Source of the DNA: Anaerolineae bacterium
GTDB lineage: Bacteria; Chloroflexota; Anaerolineae; Aggregatilineales; Phototrophicaceae
Length of the DNA: 41,615 nt
Reading direction: 5' to 3'
Assembly: GCA_017303775.1 (NCBI GenBank)
Contig: JAFLCH010000007.1
Span: 1 to 41,615, forward strand
The stretch's first letter is position 1; the number at the start of each line of letters is the position of its first letter. This document shows, piece after piece, positions 32,076 to 41,282 of this stretch. The position numbers and the translations under genes were made by a program. The notes under the pieces are model-generated. The model did no database searches. It was given only the letters and a program-made list of their open reading frames with translations, and was not told where the DNA came from.

Positions 32076-33785
32076 ATGATGATTCATGAAAAAACCAGTC
32101 AGCGTCTGCGTGACAAACTGAGCGACCTCTATGGTGAGGCACACAGCGGCGCATTGATGGAACGGCTGCTGGCGCTGATCGGCGATGTTCAACAACCTCC
32201 ACGCAGTCGTTTACCGCTCAGTGAAAAAGATGTCATTCTGATTACCTATGGTGATCAGGTGAGCGCATCCGGTCAACCGCCGCTGGCGACTTTACATCGT
32301 TTCCTGAAAGAAACGGTTGGCCAGCAGATTAACACGGTGCATATCCTACCGTTCTATCCCTATTCTTCAGATGATGGATTCTCGGTCATTGACTACGAGG
32401 CGGTTAACCCTGAACTCGGGGGATGGGCGGAAATCCAAGAGATGCGTGTTGATTTCCGGCTGATGTTTGATGCGGTATTCAATCACATCTCTGCCGGAAG
32501 CGAATGGTTCAAAGCATTTTTGCGGGATGAACCACCTTATGACAAGTTTTTCACAGTGGTTGATCCGGGAACAGATCTTTCACTGGTGCGGCGGCCTCGA
32601 ACGCTGCCTCTACTCACCGCGTTTGAAACGCCCAGCGGCACCAAACATGTATGGACAACATTCAGTGATGACCAAATCGACTTGAATGCAGCCAATCCGG
32701 ATGTTGTGCTGGAATTGATTCGTATCCTGTTGTTTTATGTCCAGCAAGGCGCTGACCTTATCCGGCTTGATGCTATCGGTTTCCTATGGAAGACAATTGG
32801 AACCAACTGCATTCATTTACCAGAAACACATCTCATCATCCAACTGATGCGAGATGTGTTGGATATTGTCGCGCCGAATGTAATGCTCGTGACTGAAACA
32901 AACGTGCCGCATGACGAGAATATTTCATACTTTGGCGATGGGTACAATGAGGCCCAGATGGTATATCAATTTTCGCTGCCACCACTGGTGCTACATACTT
33001 TTCACACGGGAGACAGCACTGCCCTGACCAGTTGGGCGAAGACGATCCGCCGAGCAAGCGACCAGACTACATTTTTCAACTTCACGGCGTCGCACGATGG
33101 CATCGGCGTACAACCGGCACGCGGAATCTTGAGCGAAGCAGAAATAGATTCTCTCGTTGGATTAGTAGAGGCGCACGGCGGTTTTGTGTCGTATAAAAAC
33201 AACAGCGATGGCAGCCGCAGTCCATATGAACTAAACATCAATTACTTCGACGCGATCACGAACCCGGCGCTGACAGCCGCTGATCCGGGGCTGGCGCTGC
33301 GGCGGTTTATCGCTTCGCAGGCCATTATGCTGTCATTTATGGGAGTGCCGGGGATTTACTTCCACAGCGTCTTTGGATCGCGCAGCCACCATGCGGGAGT
33401 CGAAGCAACGGGACGATACCGCAGCATCAACCGGCAGAAGTTCACGCTGGGGGAACTGCAAGCGGAACTAGCGGATAAGAACAGTCTGCGCGCCCGTATT
33501 CACGCTGCTTACTTGAAGCTGGTCGAAATCCGTACCGGACAACCTGCCTTTCATCCTTTGGGGCAACAGACCGTATTGGAGTGGGGAGCGGAAGTTTTTG
33601 CACTCGAACGGCGATCACCCGATGACAAGCAGCGCGTGTTAGCACTGCACAGCATCAGCCCGGACTCAGTAACACTAGCGCTTCCGGAGGGTAATTGGCG
33701 AGACCTCATTAACGGGAGTGATCAGCACGACAGCATAACGCTTGAGCCGTATCAGGTGGCGTGGTTAGCTACCGGAGAGGTGTAA
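32076..33785 (+). CDS. GH13_18 sucrose-phosphorylase-like enzyme
   Basis: A 569-residue TIM-barrel enzyme of the sucrose phosphorylase group, which releases glucose-1-phosphate from sucrose or glucosylglycerate-type donors. Family segments are ILPFYPYSSDDGFSVIDY (90-107) and MFDAVFNHIS (130-139). The catalytic trio is Asp232 (LIRLDAIGFLW), Glu274 (LVTETNVPH) and Asp341 (TASHDGIGVQPARG). EAQMVYQFSLPPLVLHTF is characteristic of subfamily 18. It has no signal peptide and should be cytoplasmic. The ATG at 32076 or 32079 follows GGGAGGTGAG. It is the first gene of a three-gene operon. The exact acceptor (sucrose, sucrose-6-phosphate or glucosylglycerate) cannot be decided here. Confidence 0.9.
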   Translation: MMIHEKTSQRLRDKLSDLYGEAHSGALMERLLALIGDVQQPPRSRLPLSEKDVILITYGDQVSASGQPPLATLHRFLKETVGQQINTVHILPFYPYSSDDGFSVIDYEAVNPELGGWAEIQEMRVDFRLMFDAVFNHISAGSEWFKAFLRDEPPYDKFFTVVDPGTDLSLVRRPRTLPLLTAFETPSGTKHVWTTFSDDQIDLNAANPDVVLELIRILLFYVQQGADLIRLDAIGFLWKTIGTNCIHLPETHLIIQLMRDVLDIVAPNVMLVTETNVPHDENISYFGDGYNEAQMVYQFSLPPLVLHTFHTGDSTALTSWAKTIRRASDQTTFFNFTASHDGIGVQPARGILSEAEIDSLVGLVEAHGGFVSYKNNSDGSRSPYELNINYFDAITNPALTAADPGLALRRFIASQAIMLSFMGVPGIYFHSVFGSRSHHAGVEATGRYRSINRQKFTLGELQAELADKNSLRARIHAAYLKLVEIRTGQPAFHPLGQQTVLEWGAEVFALERRSPDDKQRVLALHSISPDSVTLALPEGNWRDLINGSDQHDSITLEPYQVAWLATGEV

Positions 33786-33793
33786 CGGGCATT

Positions 33794-34567
33794 ATGACGC
33801 AACCCGTAATTGTGCTGACCGGACAGCCTATCTGGGAAGATACAGTACGACGAGGACTCGAACCTGCGTACAGTGTAGTCGCTCTGAGCGATAAAAGCGG
33901 TTACGTCAAACGGTTGGCCGAGATGCGTCCAGCGTTGGTGCTGGTGGATGGGAAAGAGGCTGATTGGTCTTATTGGGTGACGACACCGAAAACCAGCCCA
34001 GCTACCCGCCGAATTCCAGTGGTATTGGTTGCCAGTGATTCTAGGCTGCGAGAAGCAGCCCGTTCAGCCGGGGCAGACGCCGTGATCTCCACCAGCGAAT
34101 TAGCAGCTCAACCAGCACAATTGGTTGAACAGTACGCACGGGTAAGCGACACAGCGCTGCTGGAAGCGCTGGAATGCGGATGCGCAGAGACACTTCCCCC
34201 GCTGGCAACTGAAGGTGTGGCGCAGTTCAACGCGGGGCACTACTATCGCCAGCACGATCTGTTTGAGGAACAGTGGGTTCAAACGGACGCACCGATCCGT
34301 GATTTGTACCGGGCGATTTTGCAGGTGGGGGTGGCGTACTATCAGATTGAACGGGGTAATCACCGTGGGGCGCTCAAAATGCTGCTGCGCAGTATTCAGT
34401 GGTTAGCGCCACTACCCGACGTATGTCAGGGGATAGATATTCGCCAACTCCGGCTGGACTCGGAAGCGGTGCGGGCGGCGCTTGAACAGATGAATCCGGC
34501 GGACATCGGTCACTTTGACCGCAGCCTGTTTAAGCCGATACGCCTCGTGGATCCTTCAAGGGCATGA
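33794..34567 (+). CDS. Pseudo-receiver fused to a DUF309 domain
   Basis: A 257-residue protein. Residues 1-117 look like a response-regulator receiver: beta strands at VIVLTG, ALVLVDG and IPVVLVAS, then GADAVIST. Asp52 is present, but the N-terminal acidic pair and the conserved Lys are missing, so phosphorylation is doubtful. Residues 135-200 match DUF309: FNAGHYYRQHDLFEEQW (H154, E158, E159, W161), IRDLYRAILQVGVAYY and GNHRGALKMLLRS. DUF309 is usually a stand-alone protein of unknown function. The ATG at 33794 lies nine bases after the phosphorylase stop. It overlaps the next gene by four bases. Confidence 0.85.
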   Translation: MTQPVIVLTGQPIWEDTVRRGLEPAYSVVALSDKSGYVKRLAEMRPALVLVDGKEADWSYWVTTPKTSPATRRIPVVLVASDSRLREAARSAGADAVISTSELAAQPAQLVEQYARVSDTALLEALECGCAETLPPLATEGVAQFNAGHYYRQHDLFEEQWVQTDAPIRDLYRAILQVGVAYYQIERGNHRGALKMLLRSIQWLAPLPDVCQGIDIRQLRLDSEAVRAALEQMNPADIGHFDRSLFKPIRLVDPSRA

Positions 34568-35640
34568 AAGCCGCGCTGCGCTTTTCGGGTTTGCTGCTGG
34601 TGATGAGCGGAGTGCTGCTGGCCTTTACGCTGGGGACGGCTGTGGCGGCACAGGGTGGGAAACAAATCGCCTATGTCGATTGGCAAGGAAGCTACCGCAT
34701 TGTCTTGCACGATGCGGCCAGCAAGCTCGAACGGGTGATCCTGCGGCAGACGGCAGAACCCTGCTGTTTGTCGTTTTCGCCAGATGGGCGCTGGCTCGCT
34801 TTTTTGATGTCGTTGAACGATGGGCCGCCGCGCATCGGTGTGATTCCGTGGGGCGGAGGCAGCCCGTACCATCCGGTTGACAGTTATGTGACTGCCGTGC
34901 GACCACAGTGGTCACCGGACAGCGAATGGGTAGCATTCCGGCATCAGTACGCAAACCCGACCAGTGTGGAGGCACACCGGAGTGAACGCCGCCTGCGCGA
35001 CCCACAACTGCCTGACGGGCGCGATGCCTTCCCGATTTGGTCACCCGATGGGCAGCAGGTGGCGTTGGTCAGTGATGAAACGATCAGCCTCGTTCCGGCG
35101 GCGTGCTTGTACAAGGCGGATGAATGCGATGCGCCGAAACAGGTGAACAGGGCAGAACAGCAAGTTAGCGGGATGCCGGTGTGGTCGTCTGATTCGAGCC
35201 GGTTGGCGTTCGTCGCCGTCGTGAACCGGCGCAGCGAGGTGTTTGTGGCAGCGGTGGTCTGCCCGGCAGTGTGCCCGGAGGCTGTGGCAATGACGACGGA
35301 TGGGCAGGACAAGCGTACACCGGTTTGGTCACCGGATGGGCGGTATCTGGCTTATTCAGGGCGCGATGGTGGGGCATACGCTGTTTTCTTGTTGGAGGCA
35401 AGCTGCGCTGAAATTCAGGCAGCCTGTTCACCCCGACGGCTCGGCCCTGAAGGAAATAGTTTCGCGCCAGCGTGGTCGAGCGACGGCACAGAAATTCTTT
35501 TCACGCTTGAGGCGGTCGGGACGGCCAGCGGTAGACGCATTAGCATCCAAAGCGTCACGGTGGAGGGGATTGTTCAAAGTCTGCGTGATGGATTGTTCTT
35601 CAACCCGTCAGCCGTTTGGTGGTACGGGTTGGGGGAGTAA
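34564..35640 (+). CDS. Secreted TolB-like beta-propeller protein
   Basis: A 358-residue exported protein with a signal peptide in residues 1-29 (hydrophobic LLLVMSGVLLAFTLGTAVAAQ). At least six PD40/WD40-like repeats follow, each with a W/FSPDG-type core: CLSFSPDGRWLAF, PQWSPDSEWVAF, PIWSPDGQQVAL, PVWSSDSSRLAF, PVWSPDGRYLAY, PAWSSDGTEILF. Such propellers act as binding scaffolds. Its ATG overlaps the stop of the DUF309 gene (ATGA), so it is in the same operon as a cytoplasmic phosphorylase, an unexplained pairing. Confidence 0.88.
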   Translation: MKAALRFSGLLLVMSGVLLAFTLGTAVAAQGGKQIAYVDWQGSYRIVLHDAASKLERVILRQTAEPCCLSFSPDGRWLAFLMSLNDGPPRIGVIPWGGGSPYHPVDSYVTAVRPQWSPDSEWVAFRHQYANPTSVEAHRSERRLRDPQLPDGRDAFPIWSPDGQQVALVSDETISLVPAACLYKADECDAPKQVNRAEQQVSGMPVWSSDSSRLAFVAVVNRRSEVFVAAVVCPAVCPEAVAMTTDGQDKRTPVWSPDGRYLAYSGRDGGAYAVFLLEASCAEIQAACSPRRLGPEGNSFAPAWSSDGTEILFTLEAVGTASGRRISIQSVTVEGIVQSLRDGLFFNPSAVWWYGLGE

Positions 35641-35653
35641 GGTCGGGCTATTC

Positions 35654-35682
35654 AAAACAAACGCGCCAGTGACCCCGGCGCG
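35654..35682 (-). terminator. Intrinsic terminator of the kinase gene
   Basis: CGCGCC (35662-35667) and GGCGCG (35677-35682) form a perfect stem. On the minus strand the hairpin is followed by TTTGTTTT. It lies about 175 bases past the kinase stop and close to the end of the convergent TolB-like gene. Confidence 0.6.
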
Positions 35683-35856
35683 ATTGTGCAATGATCTGTT
35701 CGATGTGTTCCGAACACTCAGGAGAGCGTTCTTCGCCTGCCTCAAGTGGCAGACACTTTGAAAGGCATATGCGATTGTTCAGATAAATCCGTCAAACGGG
35801 TTTCCCTTTCTCCAATCGTACCTTCACTCTCATCATCAACCCGTTTCCATAAATTG

Positions 35857-38800
35857 TCAACCAACGTTTTGACCGGTGCCAGAGGTACAGACCGGATCGT
35901 TATCCGAGATGCCAAATTGAGCGCGCTGCTGCGGTGTCAGGTCGAGCGGACTGCGTGCACAGAAGGAGTGGATCACGTCATCCAATTCGGTACGCCAGAT
36001 ATAGACTTGATTATCCAATTCAGCGCCGGTCATGACATAATTGCCATCGGGCGAAAACTCGGCCCAATATAAACCTCTGGCATCACCATTATCGAGTACA
36101 CGGAGCGTTTGGCCGGTGGCAACATCCCAGATACGGGCTGTTCCGTCCCAACTAGCTGTGACCACGCGGGTGCCATCCAGTGAGAAGCGCGCCGTCCATA
36201 TGACATCGGTATGCCCGACCAGAAGATGAACCGTTTCTCCGGTGGCGACATCGATCAGATGACCGAAGCCATTGGCGTCTGCGAGTGTGATCAATTTGCT
36301 ATCCGGAGAAAACTGCCCGTAGGGGGTCGGCACACCGGTTTCGATCACGCGGATGATCTGGCCGGTCCCGGTATCCCAAAGCCGCACCGTGTTATCGCTG
36401 CTGGTGGTCAGCAGCAGCTTACCATCGGGCGAGAGGGAAGAGGACGACACGACGCCGGTATGCCCCTCCAGAATATGCAAGGTTTCACCGGTGGCAACAT
36501 CCCAGATGCGAGCTGTCAGATCAAAACTGCCTGTTGCAACACGACGACCATCCTCCGAGAAATCGATGAAGTTGATCCCCTGTGTATGCCCGACAAACTG
36601 TTGGAGGATGTCACCACTTTCGGCATCAATCAGGTATCCGTTGTAATCCGGGTCGGCAACCGAGTCTTCGTATGCCACAAACAACGTCTTTCCGTCCGGC
36701 GCAATATCTAGCACGCGAATCGGCTGGTCATAAGTGATGAGCGGCGCGTCCGGCGCATTCAAATCCCAGCGCGAATATTGACCGAAACCACCGATATAGG
36801 CAATCTGACCATCCGGCGAGAAGCGAGGGAAATAGGCTTTATCATACTGATCGGTCACGATTTGGCGCGGCTCAGAGGGAAAACCCAGATCCCAGATTGA
36901 GGCGATATTCCACTGCATCATCAAAAGAAACTGCCCATCGGGCGAAATATCTAGGGAAAGGATACGCGAGGTGGTGGTGTAACGATTCAGTTGGGTGCCG
37001 GTTCGTGCGCCCCATTCAAAGGCAGAACCGGAATCATCACCTGTGATCATCACATCGCGGCTAGGATCATAGTCGGCAGCGAATATCCCGTCCGTGTGGG
37101 CGCTAAAAGTCGCCAAGGTGGTGCAAGTGTCGATATCCCATGTGCGGGCGACGTTGGCTTCGTCCGTCACCAGCACGACTCCATACATGTCGAACGAGAA
37201 GATCGATTTTAGAGGTGGCAAACCGGCTTCCACCAGTGTGCAGCCGACCTCACCGGTCTCCGCATTTTCGAGATAGGCGTGATTATCGGCAGCATCTTTG
37301 ACTACAAGCCAGAAGACGCTGTCGCCATCATAGATCGCGGAACTGAGCTGATTCGCGTCCGAACGACTGCGGAAATAGAGAGTAGGGTTACTGGCCTCCT
37401 CAATATTCCACAATTCGTAGCGATCTCTTAGCCGTGTCGCAAAGCTGGTACCATCCGGCGCAATTTGAACATAGAACACTTCTTCGCCGGTGGGGTAGAC
37501 CCGGATCGGCTGCCCACTTTCAACATCCCATAGCGTTGGGTCTTCGTGTGTTCCCACGCTTAAAAGCTGTTTACCATCAGGCGAGAATACGATGTCATAA
37601 ACAATGCCTGTCTGCGCAATCATGAGCAGTTCGGTGCCGGTTTGGGTGTCGTAAATGCGGGTGCCGCCTTCGGTTGAGGTGGCAACACGAGTGCCATCGG
37701 GTGAAAAAGTCACTGTGTAAATCTCAAATTGATGTCCCTCGAAGTTGCGCAGGATCATCCCTTGACGGCTGGCACGCATCAGCGCGGCATCGGCACCTGA
37801 GGTATAGCCATAGGCAAGGCTGCGGATGGCTAAGGCCATACCGATGTTGCCGACGGCTTTATCATCCATGGCGTTATCGGCGGCAAGGTAAAGGCGCTGC
37901 TGTTCGGCGCGGGCGAAATTCGCATCACTGGTGGCTAAAGCGCGCTGGGTGTTGTCCCGTTCAGTTTCGGCCTCACGGGCGTTGTTGAGGGCCGCGCTGC
38001 TGAGGGCGATTGCGCCGATGGTGGCGAACAGCAGCACGGCAACCAAGCCGCGCAGGAAAGTTTGTGAGCGGCGCTCCAAACGCTGTTCGTGCAGCCGGCG
38101 TTCGGCTTCCTGCGCCTGTTCTAATTCCCAGTGGCGCTGGCTGGAGTCTAGAAATTCGTGTTCCAGCGAGGTGAGGGTGAGACCGGTGACCCCCGCCCAC
38201 TGGGTGAAGGTTTGCAGCCGCACACCCCGCACGAGATCGCTGGTGTCTTTGCCGGCGGCCTTCCATTCCTGCGCCATGGTGGAAAGCTGGCGCTGCAAGC
38301 GGATTTCATCGCGGCTTTCGTTGAGCCAGAGGCGGAGGCGTTCCCACTCGCGCACTAATGCTTCGTGGGCGACTTCTACCGTGGGGCTGCGGGTGCCGGG
38401 GTCGGTATCCAGCGAGAGCAAACGGTAGGCAGCAAAGGTGTCGATCACTTCTTCGAGGGTATCGGTATCTTCGGATAAGGCTTGAAGTTCGGAGCGGGCG
38501 GTGCGCCGTCGGGTGTCCTCGACACCTTCGCCCAAGGTGACGAGGCGGAGAAAGATTTGACGGGTGAATTCCTGCCCCTGCGGGTTGAGATCGCGGTAGA
38601 TGTCTTCGGCACGTTTGGCGAGCGCGCCGACTGTGCCGCCGATGGATTGATAGGCTTCGCGGGTGAGCGTCCGCCCGCGCCGCAGTTCAAAGAGTTCGGT
38701 GAGGGCGTATTGCAGCAGGGGGAGCGCGCCCGGTTGATAATTCACGTCGCCGATGATGGTGGTGACCAACCCCGGCTCGAAGGCCACACCAACGCGCTCG

Positions 38801-40536
38801 GCGGGTTGGCTGATGGCGCGTTCGAGTTCCTCGGTGGAAAGGGGCATGATGGTTTCCAGCCGGGAATGTACGAGTTCGCCGAATTGGGGGTAATGAAGAG
38901 GGCGGTCATAAAAGTCGGCGCGCAGGGTGATGATGACGCGGACACGGCTGCGCGGTTCGATGATGGATTGGTAGAGGAGATCGAGGAACTGAGTGCGTTC
39001 GGTTTCATCGGCAGTCAGGGTGAAGAGTTCCTCGAATTGGTCGATCACCAAGACCAGTTCCGAGTTATCCTGCGGGAGGACGAGGCCGGCGGCACGGACG
39101 AGACCGCGATTGTCGCGCCGGAGATGCTCTTGAAGGCTGCTGATTTGCTGGGAGGCGACCCGCGTGAGGGCGACTTCCAGTTCATCGAAGGGATGTGTGC
39201 CGGGCATCATCTCGACCACGAACCATTTTTCAGAGCCGGGGAGATCACCGCGCCAGAGGGAGGGGACGAGACCGGCTTTGACGAGGCTGGACTTGCCACT
39301 ACCGCTGGGGCCGACAACGGCTAGAAAACGGCGATAATCACCGGACTCGGCCATGCGGTGGATGAGGCGGGCGGTGACTTTTTCGCGCCCGTAGAAATCC
39401 TGATGATCCGCTGATTGAAAGGCGAGCAAGCCTTTATAGGGGTTGTGGGGGTAGAAGTCTTCGGTAGGAATGGGGACGGCGTTGATGGACTCGCCGGGGC
39501 GAACGATGAGATTGAGTTCACGAGCGCGGACGATGGCCTGTACACGACTGCGGACGCCTAGCTTGCCGTAAATCTGGTTGACGTGCCACTTGACTGTACC
39601 CAAGGTGACGGTCAGACGTTGGGCGATTTCCTTGTTGGCCATGCCGTCGATGATCATTTGCAGGATTTCATGCTCGCGCCGGGTGAGCAGTTCCTCGACC
39701 GAGGTTGGTGAGCGGTGGAGGCCGATGGCTTCGCGGAAGTCGGCGGCCAGCGCGAGGGCATCGGGGTAGCGATGGTCGGGATTTTTGGCGGTGGCCTTTT
39801 GAATGACACGGTTGATGGCGGTTTGCAACTGCGGCTCTAGACTGTCGATCTGCGGCAGGGGATCGTTAATGTGTTTGTAGAGCCGTTCGATGGCGGAGAT
39901 GCCTTCAAAGGGGTGATGCCCGGTAATGATTTCGTAGAGGGTGACGCCCAGACTGTAAATATCGGTTCGGGCGGTGACGGGTTCACTGCGAGCCTGTTCG
40001 GGCGAAATATAATCCAGCGAACCGACGATGACATCCTGCTGGGTGTGGTTGTCGGGCAGGTTGAGGTCTTTGGCGATGCCGAAATCGGTGAGGTAGGCGT
40101 TGCCATCTTCATCGAGGAGGATGTTGCCGGGTTTGATGTCACGGTGGATGACACCGCTGCGATGGGCGAGGGAGAGGGCGGCGGCGATTTGATCGAGCAG
40201 GAGCGCGGCTGAACGCAGTTCAAAGGGGCCGTTGGCGAGGGCATCACGGAGGCTGCCGCCCCGCAGCCAGCGCATGACGAGATAAGCTCCCTGCGGGTCG
40301 CGCCAGTAGTCGTAGAGAGGCGTGATGTGGGGGTGTTCCAGCCGGGCGACGAGCTGGGCTTCACTTTCAAAACGGCGGATGAAATCCGGTTGGTTGGAGA
40401 GGCCGGGGAGGATGATCTTGATGGCGACTTCGCGGCCAACGGTGGATTGGTAAGCCTTGTAGACGGCACCGAACCCCCCTGCACCAATTCGTTCGCGCAG
40501 GTCGTAGCCTTTGATCTGTTGGACAGGTGCTTCCAT
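35857..40536 (-). CDS. Ser/Thr kinase - LuxR HTH - NTPase - membrane segment - WD40 protein
   Basis: A 1559-residue multidomain protein. Residues 10-270 are a Hanks-type kinase: glycine loop GAGGFGAV, Lys40, HRDIKPGN (Asp133), DFG (151-153), SPEQ. Residues 282-345 are a complete LuxR/GerE helix-turn-helix (LTRREHEILQMIIDGMANKE, TVKWHVNQIYGKLGVRSR). Residues 365-780 are a STAND-type NTPase with GPSGSGKSS (409-417) and LVLVIDQFEEL (494-504). A coiled coil and one hydrophobic segment (about 825-847) follow, then WD40 repeats from about 940 to 1530 (GHTxxV...FSPDG...W). The ATG at 40536 has GGGGGAG five bases upstream. All kinase catalytic residues are present, so it should be active. It probably relays an external or envelope signal; the target is unknown. 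Confidence 0.92.
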   Translation of the reverse strand: MEAPVQQIKGYDLRERIGAGGFGAVYKAYQSTVGREVAIKIILPGLSNQPDFIRRFESEAQLVARLEHPHITPLYDYWRDPQGAYLVMRWLRGGSLRDALANGPFELRSAALLLDQIAAALSLAHRSGVIHRDIKPGNILLDEDGNAYLTDFGIAKDLNLPDNHTQQDVIVGSLDYISPEQARSEPVTARTDIYSLGVTLYEIITGHHPFEGISAIERLYKHINDPLPQIDSLEPQLQTAINRVIQKATAKNPDHRYPDALALAADFREAIGLHRSPTSVEELLTRREHEILQMIIDGMANKEIAQRLTVTLGTVKWHVNQIYGKLGVRSRVQAIVRARELNLIVRPGESINAVPIPTEDFYPHNPYKGLLAFQSADHQDFYGREKVTARLIHRMAESGDYRRFLAVVGPSGSGKSSLVKAGLVPSLWRGDLPGSEKWFVVEMMPGTHPFDELEVALTRVASQQISSLQEHLRRDNRGLVRAAGLVLPQDNSELVLVIDQFEELFTLTADETERTQFLDLLYQSIIEPRSRVRVIITLRADFYDRPLHYPQFGELVHSRLETIMPLSTEELERAISQPAERVGVAFEPGLVTTIIGDVNYQPGALPLLQYALTELFELRRGRTLTREAYQSIGGTVGALAKRAEDIYRDLNPQGQEFTRQIFLRLVTLGEGVEDTRRRTARSELQALSEDTDTLEEVIDTFAAYRLLSLDTDPGTRSPTVEVAHEALVREWERLRLWLNESRDEIRLQRQLSTMAQEWKAAGKDTSDLVRGVRLQTFTQWAGVTGLTLTSLEHEFLDSSQRHWELEQAQEAERRLHEQRLERRSQTFLRGLVAVLLFATIGAIALSSAALNNAREAETERDNTQRALATSDANFARAEQQRLYLAADNAMDDKAVGNIGMALAIRSLAYGYTSGADAALMRASRQGMILRNFEGHQFEIYTVTFSPDGTRVATSTEGGTRIYDTQTGTELLMIAQTGIVYDIVFSPDGKQLLSVGTHEDPTLWDVESGQPIRVYPTGEEVFYVQIAPDGTSFATRLRDRYELWNIEEASNPTLYFRSRSDANQLSSAIYDGDSVFWLVVKDAADNHAYLENAETGEVGCTLVEAGLPPLKSIFSFDMYGVVLVTDEANVARTWDIDTCTTLATFSAHTDGIFAADYDPSRDVMITGDDSGSAFEWGARTGTQLNRYTTTSRILSLDISPDGQFLLMMQWNIASIWDLGFPSEPRQIVTDQYDKAYFPRFSPDGQIAYIGGFGQYSRWDLNAPDAPLITYDQPIRVLDIAPDGKTLFVAYEDSVADPDYNGYLIDAESGDILQQFVGHTQGINFIDFSEDGRRVATGSFDLTARIWDVATGETLHILEGHTGVVSSSSLSPDGKLLLTTSSDNTVRLWDTGTGQIIRVIETGVPTPYGQFSPDSKLITLADANGFGHLIDVATGETVHLLVGHTDVIWTARFSLDGTRVVTASWDGTARIWDVATGQTLRVLDNGDARGLYWAEFSPDGNYVMTGAELDNQVYIWRTELDDVIHSFCARSPLDLTPQQRAQFGISDNDPVCTSGTGQNVG

Positions 40537-40565
40537 ATGCTCCCCCTTGAGATTGATCGAGAACA

Positions 40566-40595
40566 CGCGGGCAGCCCGCGCCGTGACTGCCCGCG
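40566..40595 (-). other. Strong GC hairpin between the SnoaL-like and kinase genes
   Basis: CGCGGGCAG (40566-40574) and CTGCCCGCG (40587-40595) form a perfect 9-bp stem with a 12-base loop. It occupies the 71-base gap, 30 bases before the kinase start, with no T run. It may act as an attenuator, RNA processing site or 3' stabiliser. Confidence 0.55.
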
Positions 40596-40607
40596 CAGCG
40601 TGTCTGT

Positions 40608-41147
40608 TTACGAACCCGGTGCGGGCATCGCGCCTAACTGGGTGAGAAAACCGAGGACATCAAACTGCACCCATTCTTCGATGATCTTGCCGTCATCGTT
40701 GAATTGGAAGATGTTGATGACCTCGACGACCACGGGGCCGCCGGTCGGGGGGATCGGCCCCATGGGGCTGGCGTATTCGTTTTCGAAGATGCCGCTGATG
40801 GTGAGGCGGGTGGCGGCGAAACGGCCATCGACGAGGATATTCTCGCGCACCATGTTGAAATCGGTGAGGGCGGCTTGCACGCTGGTGAAGAAACCTGCCA
40901 AGCCGTCACGATCCAGATCACCTAAGGGTGTGTGTACTACGTATTCATCAGCAATAAAATCGCTGAGATTTTCGTAACTGCCGGGGAGGATGACCTCCTC
41001 TGCCACACGGATGAGGGACTCGCGCTGGGCTTCTTCCTGCTCCGGCGTGACGGGGGTTTCTTCCTGTGCAAAGGCAAAGGTGAAGGTCAATAAGGCGATC
41101 AAGAGTAGGCTCAAAATCATGCCTAAGCGCTTCTGCCTGCTGTTCAT
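40608..41147 (-). CDS. Exported SnoaL-like (ester cyclase/NTF2-fold) protein
   Basis: A 179-residue protein with a signal peptide (LGMILSLLLIALLTFTFAFAQ) and a SnoaL-like domain of the NTF2 fold: NLSDFIADEYVVHTPLGDL, GLAGFFTSVQAALTDFNM, then VVVEVINIFQFNDDGKIIEEWVQFD. Members bind small hydrophobic ligands or catalyse cyclisation or isomerisation; the fold alone does not give an activity. The ATG at 41147 has AAGGAG eight bases upstream; a TTG two codons earlier is less likely. It lies 71 bases upstream of the kinase gene on the same strand and is probably co-transcribed. Confidence 0.87.
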   Translation of the reverse strand: MNSRQKRLGMILSLLLIALLTFTFAFAQEETPVTPEQEEAQRESLIRVAEEVILPGSYENLSDFIADEYVVHTPLGDLDRDGLAGFFTSVQAALTDFNMVRENILVDGRFAATRLTISGIFENEYASPMGPIPPTGGPVVVEVINIFQFNDDGKIIEEWVQFDVLGFLTQLGAMPAPGS

Positions 41148-41282
41148 GGTCAAGACTCCTTTTTAATTAACTTATAGGACTTACGAAGCGAGGGGCGTGG
41201 TTTAGAGGCAGCCTTGAGGGTGTAGATGACCGTACCCTACGTAGTGAGGATTACAGTACCCGCTTCGTCGATTGTAGCATCA

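Noticed and set aside
38482-39324. Plus-strand open frame of about 280 codons opposite the kinase gene.
   Set aside because: Gly/Glu/Asp-rich antisense frame of the NTPase domain; the minus strand encodes the conserved motifs.
35857-40536. The kinase-NTPase-WD40 protein considered as an Avs-like antiphage STAND system.
   Set aside because: It has a transmembrane segment and LuxR HTH, lacks a recognisable nuclease or other effector, and has no defence genes nearby; a signalling role fits better.
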